Below are positions 14,565 through 18,070 of a stretch of 18,070 nt of DNA, in pieces. Source of the stretch: CAYLZW01 sp964388085 (lineage in GTDB: Bacteria > Myxococcota > UBA727 > CAYLZW01). Position 1 is the stretch's first letter. The number at the start of each line of letters is the position of its first letter. The translations under genes were made by a program, and so were the position numbers. The stretch spans positions 1 through 18,070 of the forward strand of contig CAYLZW010000103.1 in NCBI GenBank assembly GCA_964388085.1. The letters run 5' to 3'. A model generated the notes under the pieces. It saw only the letters and a list, made by a program, of their open reading frames with translations. It made no database searches and was not told where the DNA came from.

Positions 14565-16580
14565 ATGAAGGGCTTCGCGCGCGTCTCCGTCGCCGTTCCT
14601 CCCTGCCGCGTCGCCGACGCCGACGCCAACGCGCGCGCCCACCTCGACCTCTGGAGACAAGCCCACGACGAAGGCGCCCACCTCGTGGTCTTCCCCGAGC
14701 TCGGGCTCTCCTCCTACACCGCGCGCGATCTGTTCTTCGACACCCACCTGCTCGACGCCTGCGAGGCCCAGATCCAGCACCTCGTCGAGCACAGCGTCGA
14801 CCTCACGCCGCTCGCCGTCGTCGGAGCGCCGCTGCGCTTCGGGCACGGGCTGTACAACTGCGCCATCGCCCTCCAGGCCGGCCGCGTCCTCGGGGTGGTG
14901 CCGAAGAGCTTCCTGCCGAGCTACCGCGAGTTCGAGGAGCGCCGCTGGTTCCGTCCGGGCAGCGAGCTGCCGCCCGGCGAGCACATCACGCTCGCGGGGC
15001 AGCGCGCGCCCTTCGGCACCGACGTGCTGTTCGACGCCGACGGCGTGCGTGACCTCGTGCTCGGCCTCGAGATCTGCGAGGACCTCTGGGTGCAGACCCC
15101 GCCGAGCATGCTGCAGGTGTCCGCCGGCGCCACCGTGTGCGCGAACCTCTCGGCGTCGAACTTCACCATCGGCAAGGCCGACATTCGCCGCCTGCTCGCG
15201 GGGTCCGCGTCCGACCGCGGCAAGTGCGCGTACCTCTACGTCGCCGCCGGGCCAGGCGAGTCCTCCACCGACGTCGCGTTCGACGCCGACGCGTTCATCT
15301 GCGAGAACGGCCATCTGCTCGTCAGCAGTGAGCGCTTCTCGCGCGCGGCCCAGCTCTGTGTCGTCGACGTCGACCTCGAGTCCCTCGTGCGCGAGCGCCT
15401 GGTGTCGAACCCGTTCGGCGACTGCGCGCACACGAGCGCGAAGACCTTTCGGCGCGTGCCCTTCAGCGCTCGGGAGCTGAAGGGCGCGCTGCGTCGCGAG
15501 GTGGCCGCGCATCCGTTCCTGCCCCATGACGAAGCCACGCTCGCCACCCGCTGCTGGGAGATCTTCGAGATCCAGACGCACGCGCTGCTCACGCGCATGG
15601 AGGCCGCCGGTCAGCCAAACCTCGTGCTCGGCGTCTCGGGCGGCCTCGACTCGACGCACGCGGCCCTCGTCTGCGCCGTCGCGCTCGACATGGCCAAGCG
15701 CCCCCGCAAGCACCTCGTGTGCGTGACGATGCCGGGCCTCGGCACCTCGGCGAGCACGCGGCAGAACGCCAAGGATCTCGCCGACAGCCTCGGCGCCAGC
15801 TTTCTCGACGTCGGCATCGAGGACGCCACGCGCGTGCTGCTGCACGGCATCGAGCACGACGCCGCCAAGGGCGTCAGCACCATCCCCGAGCTGATCGACC
15901 GCTTGCGGACGCACCCCGAGCTCGGCGACGTCACCGTCGAGAACGTGCAAGCCCGCCTGCGCACGCTGGTGCTCATGTCCATCGCCAACCAGCGGCGCGG
16001 CCTCGTCGTCGGCACCGGCGACCTGTCCGAGAAGGCCCTCGGCTGGTCCACCTACGCCGGCGACCACATCTCGATGTACGACGTAAACGCGGGCGTGCCG
16101 AAGACGCTCATTCAATTCGTCATCCGCTGGGTCGCGAACGAGCGGGCGACGACGTGGGTGCAGGGAGACGCGAGCCAATTGCGCAGCACGCTCGAGGCCA
16201 TCCTCGACACGCCCATCTCGCCGGAGCTCCTGCCCCCCGACGCGGAAGGCAAGATCGCGCAGCTCACCGAAGCACACATCGGCCCCTTCGAGCTGCACGA
16301 TTTCTATTTGTTCCATTTCGTCCGCCACGGCGCCCGGCCCGCGCGCATCCTCGATCTCGCGCAGGTGGCGTTCGACGGGCGCTATGAGCTCGAGACCTTG
16401 AAGCGCTGGCTGAAGGTCTTCCTGCAGCGCTTCTTCCAGAACCAGTTCAAGCGCTCGGCGACGGCGGACGCGCCCAAGGTCGGCATGGTCTCGTTGTCGC
16501 CGCGGGGCGATTGGCGAATGCCTTCGGATGCGCAGGCGCGCTCTTGGCTCGCCGAGGTGGATCGCTACCCGGAGCGTTGA
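14565..16580 (+). CDS. nadE: Glutamine-dependent NAD+ synthetase
   Basis: 671 residues, the length of the long two-domain (mycobacterial/eukaryotic-like) form. It amidates nicotinic acid adenine dinucleotide to NAD+ using ATP and ammonia from glutamine, the last step of NAD synthesis, in the cytoplasm. Residues 1-300 are the nitrilase-type glutaminase with the complete triad: Glu45 in VFPELGLSSYT, Lys114 in PKSFLPSYREFEERRWF, Cys171 in LEICEDLW. Residues 330-640 are the synthetase: the ATP pyrophosphatase P-loop SGGLDST at 358-364, then MPGLGTSASTRQNAKDLADSLG, ENVQARLRTLVLMSIAN and GTGDLSEKALGWSTYAGDH. The ribosome site is weak (GGCGGC before the ATG). Transcribed alone; its upstream region carries the 7-base repeat and a hairpin. 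Confident. Confidence 0.97.
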   Translation: MKGFARVSVAVPPCRVADADANARAHLDLWRQAHDEGAHLVVFPELGLSSYTARDLFFDTHLLDACEAQIQHLVEHSVDLTPLAVVGAPLRFGHGLYNCAIALQAGRVLGVVPKSFLPSYREFEERRWFRPGSELPPGEHITLAGQRAPFGTDVLFDADGVRDLVLGLEICEDLWVQTPPSMLQVSAGATVCANLSASNFTIGKADIRRLLAGSASDRGKCAYLYVAAGPGESSTDVAFDADAFICENGHLLVSSERFSRAAQLCVVDVDLESLVRERLVSNPFGDCAHTSAKTFRRVPFSARELKGALRREVAAHPFLPHDEATLATRCWEIFEIQTHALLTRMEAAGQPNLVLGVSGGLDSTHAALVCAVALDMAKRPRKHLVCVTMPGLGTSASTRQNAKDLADSLGASFLDVGIEDATRVLLHGIEHDAAKGVSTIPELIDRLRTHPELGDVTVENVQARLRTLVLMSIANQRRGLVVGTGDLSEKALGWSTYAGDHISMYDVNAGVPKTLIQFVIRWVANERATTWVQGDASQLRSTLEAILDTPISPELLPPDAEGKIAQLTEAHIGPFELHDFYLFHFVRHGARPARILDLAQVAFDGRYELETLKRWLKVFLQRFFQNQFKRSATADAPKVGMVSLSPRGDWRMPSDAQARSWLAEVDRYPER

Positions 16581-16634
16581 GGGCCATTGGGGCGTTTGGG
16601 TTCACGCAAAGGCCACCGATGCTCGGCCCCCCTC

Positions 16635-17750
16635 TCAGTCCGACAGGCTCTTCGGCCAACGCTTCAAGAACGCCGCCGGATCCGCCGGCCCCGTGACGAG
16701 GTCCAGGTGCAGGTGGTCCTCGTGGTCCTTGTTGTAGGCGGGCGTCAGGACCACCTTCCAGCGACCGCTCGCGACCAGCTTCTCGACGACCGACGCCATC
16801 AGCTTGGCGCCCTCGCTGACCGGCTTCTTGCGCCAATGCTTCTTGACCGTGTAGCGCTTACCGTCGTCGGTCTCGACGCCGAACACGTCGATGGCGTTGG
16901 CGTGCCCGTGGCGCGAGAGCTGCGTCGTGCCGCGGATGGGACGGCAGTTGTACGTGCCCATGTGCAGCAGCTTCTTCACGCCGAGCTGCCGTAAGCCGGG
17001 CGCGGCGTCGGCGAGCGCCAGCGCCATCTCGGCCGAGGCCAGCACGGTGCCGCCCTCGCCACCGACGACGCTCTCGAGCTCGAGGCCGAACAGGGGGCTG
17101 TGCAGCTCGACGGCGTCCTTCACGCCGCAGACGGTGTTCGGCATTCCGCGCGGCGCCTCGTTCGGGGACTCGACCGGGCTGAAGGAGACGCCGAGGGACG
17201 CGAGCTCCTTGCGCGCCCCGTCGAGCTCGACGCCGACGCCCGGCAGACACGCGTAGCGCACCTCGGTGGGGCCGCCGCCCTGCTCGAGGGGCACGCAGCC
17301 GTACCCCTGCCGGCAGCCCGTCTTCTCGAACGCGCCGTAGTCGCAGCTCGCGAGGCAGGCCGCGTCACCGATCCACTGCACCTCGTCCGGGAGCTGGTGC
17401 GAGGCGGCGCAGAACGCGGTCGGACGGCCCTCTTCGGCCGGACAGGTGCCCTCGCAGGGGAGCGCGCAGGAGCCGCGCGGGAAGCCGTCCGAGAGGCACA
17501 CCGCGCCCTCGCCGAGGCAGTCCCCGTCCACCTCGCAGGCGCCGCCGAGCACGCCCTGGGGCTCACTCACCGGCGGATCCATGACGTCATCGACCTGGGC
17601 CAGCTGCACGGCCTTCTCCACGCCAGCGCGCGCGGCGTCCTCGTCCCGGCAGCCGCTGCAGGAGGCAAGCAGCACCAGCAGCGCCAAGGGGGCGAGCAGG
17701 GAAGGCAAGCGGAGCACTCCCGAGGCTAACGAGCCAGCCCGCGAACGCAC
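16635..17750 (-). CDS. Extensin-like/M15-type peptidase-fold lipoprotein
   Basis: 371 residues from a GTG at 17750; a GTG at 17717 would give a tidier signal peptide (MLRLPSLLAPLALLVLLASC) and is a real alternative. The lipobox is LASC (Cys31). Residues 65-175 are Cys-rich and extracellular in style (CEVDGDC, CALPCEGTCP, CRQGYGC). Residues 200-371 match the extensin-like C-terminal domain (PF06904), related to zinc D-Ala-D-Ala peptidases: VCGVKDAVELHSP, LHMGTYNCRPIRGTTQLSRHGHANAID and TPAYNKDHEDHLHLDL. The presumed zinc ligands are His281, Asp288 and His346 or His348. Likely a membrane-anchored envelope protein acting on, or binding, peptidoglycan; activity is not proven for the family. It is divergent from a protein kinase gene, only 34 bases apart. 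Confidence 0.88.
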   Translation of the reverse strand: MRSRAGSLASGVLRLPSLLAPLALLVLLASCSGCRDEDAARAGVEKAVQLAQVDDVMDPPVSEPQGVLGGACEVDGDCLGEGAVCLSDGFPRGSCALPCEGTCPAEEGRPTAFCAASHQLPDEVQWIGDAACLASCDYGAFEKTGCRQGYGCVPLEQGGGPTEVRYACLPGVGVELDGARKELASLGVSFSPVESPNEAPRGMPNTVCGVKDAVELHSPLFGLELESVVGGEGGTVLASAEMALALADAAPGLRQLGVKKLLHMGTYNCRPIRGTTQLSRHGHANAIDVFGVETDDGKRYTVKKHWRKKPVSEGAKLMASVVEKLVASGRWKVVLTPAYNKDHEDHLHLDLVTGPADPAAFLKRWPKSLSD

Positions 17751-17784
17751 ACCCCACCCCGTTCCATGCGCTAGTCTCCCGTCG

Positions 17785-18070
17785 ATGCAGCTCGGGCGCT
17801 ATGAGGTTCTGCGCAAGCTCGGCGAAGGCGGCATGGCGCGCGTGCTGCTCGCCAAGAACGCCAGCGGCGACCCCGTCGTCCTGAAGGTGCCGTTCACGCA
17901 GAACGCCGACTTCGCCGAGCGCGTGCGCGACGAGGCCCGCGTGGGCCTGCGCGTCCATCACCCCTCCGTCGTGGACACGCTCGACCTCTTCGAGCACGAG
18001 GGCCGGCCTATCCTGGTCGTCGAGTACGTCGAGGGCGCCTCGCTGCAACAGCTCCGGCACCAGGGCGGCG
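17785..18070 (+). CDS. Eukaryotic-type Ser/Thr protein kinase, N-terminal part
   Basis: Open from the ATG at 17785 to the right edge (95 codons visible), so the gene is partial. The N-lobe of a PknB-like kinase is plain: MQLGRYEVLRKLGEGGMARV with the glycine-rich loop GEGGMA at 13-18, VVLKV with the ATP-binding lysine at Lys34, the paired glutamate at Glu50 in RDEARV, then HHPSVV and the hinge LVVEYVEGASLQQL. It phosphorylates Ser/Thr in partner proteins; such kinases are abundant in myxobacteria. The catalytic loop and everything C-terminal (often a membrane helix or TPR/sensor domain) lie outside. It shares a 34-base divergent promoter region with the extensin-like lipoprotein. Confidence 0.93.
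   Translation, partial: MQLGRYEVLRKLGEGGMARVLLAKNASGDPVVLKVPFTQNADFAERVRDEARVGLRVHHPSVVDTLDLFEHEGRPILVVEYVEGASLQQLRHQGG

Noticed and set aside
14238..16328. Long minus-strand open frame opposite nadE
   Set aside because: nadE has all catalytic residues; the antisense product has no domain.

Overview
The window is about 18 kb of very GC-rich DNA that is densely packed with genes on both strands. There are no RNA genes, insertion sequences, phage genes or CRISPR arrays. The mix points to a myxobacterium-like member of the Myxococcota, probably of the Polyangiales/Sandaracinus type. The supporting signs are a PknB-like eukaryotic-type Ser/Thr kinase, a DUF4388 protein, and several secreted or lipid-anchored proteins rich in Cys, Asp-Ala-Gly or collagen-like repeats. 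This taxonomic placement is inference from gene style, not a database result.

Layout. (1) 1-789, minus: start of a Cys-rich repeat protein that runs off the left edge. (2) 931-2688, minus: DUF4388 protein, divergent from (3) 2920-4239, plus: class-III PLP aminotransferase. (4) 4366-5256, plus: secreted repeat protein, convergent with a minus-strand pair made of (5) 5263-5772, DUF1697, and (6) 5777-7702, a collagen-like/glycine-rich lipoprotein. (7) 7913-8392 and 8389-8886, plus: two overlapping MgtC/SapB-family membrane genes. (8) 8896-10227 and 10224-11117, minus: a sulfatase translationally coupled to a bile-acid:sodium-symporter-family transporter. (9) 11484-12653, minus: DTW-domain tRNA-modification-type protein with an extra C-terminal exonuclease-like domain, divergent from (10) 12746-13744, plus: a lipoprotein with 13 DAGY repeats. 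(11) 13791-14228, minus: small membrane protein. (12) 14229-14564: non-coding stretch with seven copies of a 7-base repeat and a perfect hairpin. (13) 14565-16580, plus: glutamine-dependent NAD synthetase. (14) 16635-17750, minus: extensin-like/M15-type lipoprotein, divergent from (15) 17785 to the right edge: Ser/Thr kinase.

How the genes relate. Most neighbours are unrelated single genes, as is usual in large myxobacterial genomes. Two real partnerships are visible. The transporter and sulfatase overlap by four bases and form a plausible uptake-then-desulfation module, because the sulfatase has no visible export signal. The two MgtC-like proteins also overlap by four bases and may form a heteromer. 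A second theme is surface decoration: five of the sixteen genes encode exported, Cys-rich or repeat-rich proteins whose repeats look prone to expansion and contraction. The most promising candidates for something undescribed are the transporter/sulfatase pair and the DTW-exonuclease fusion.
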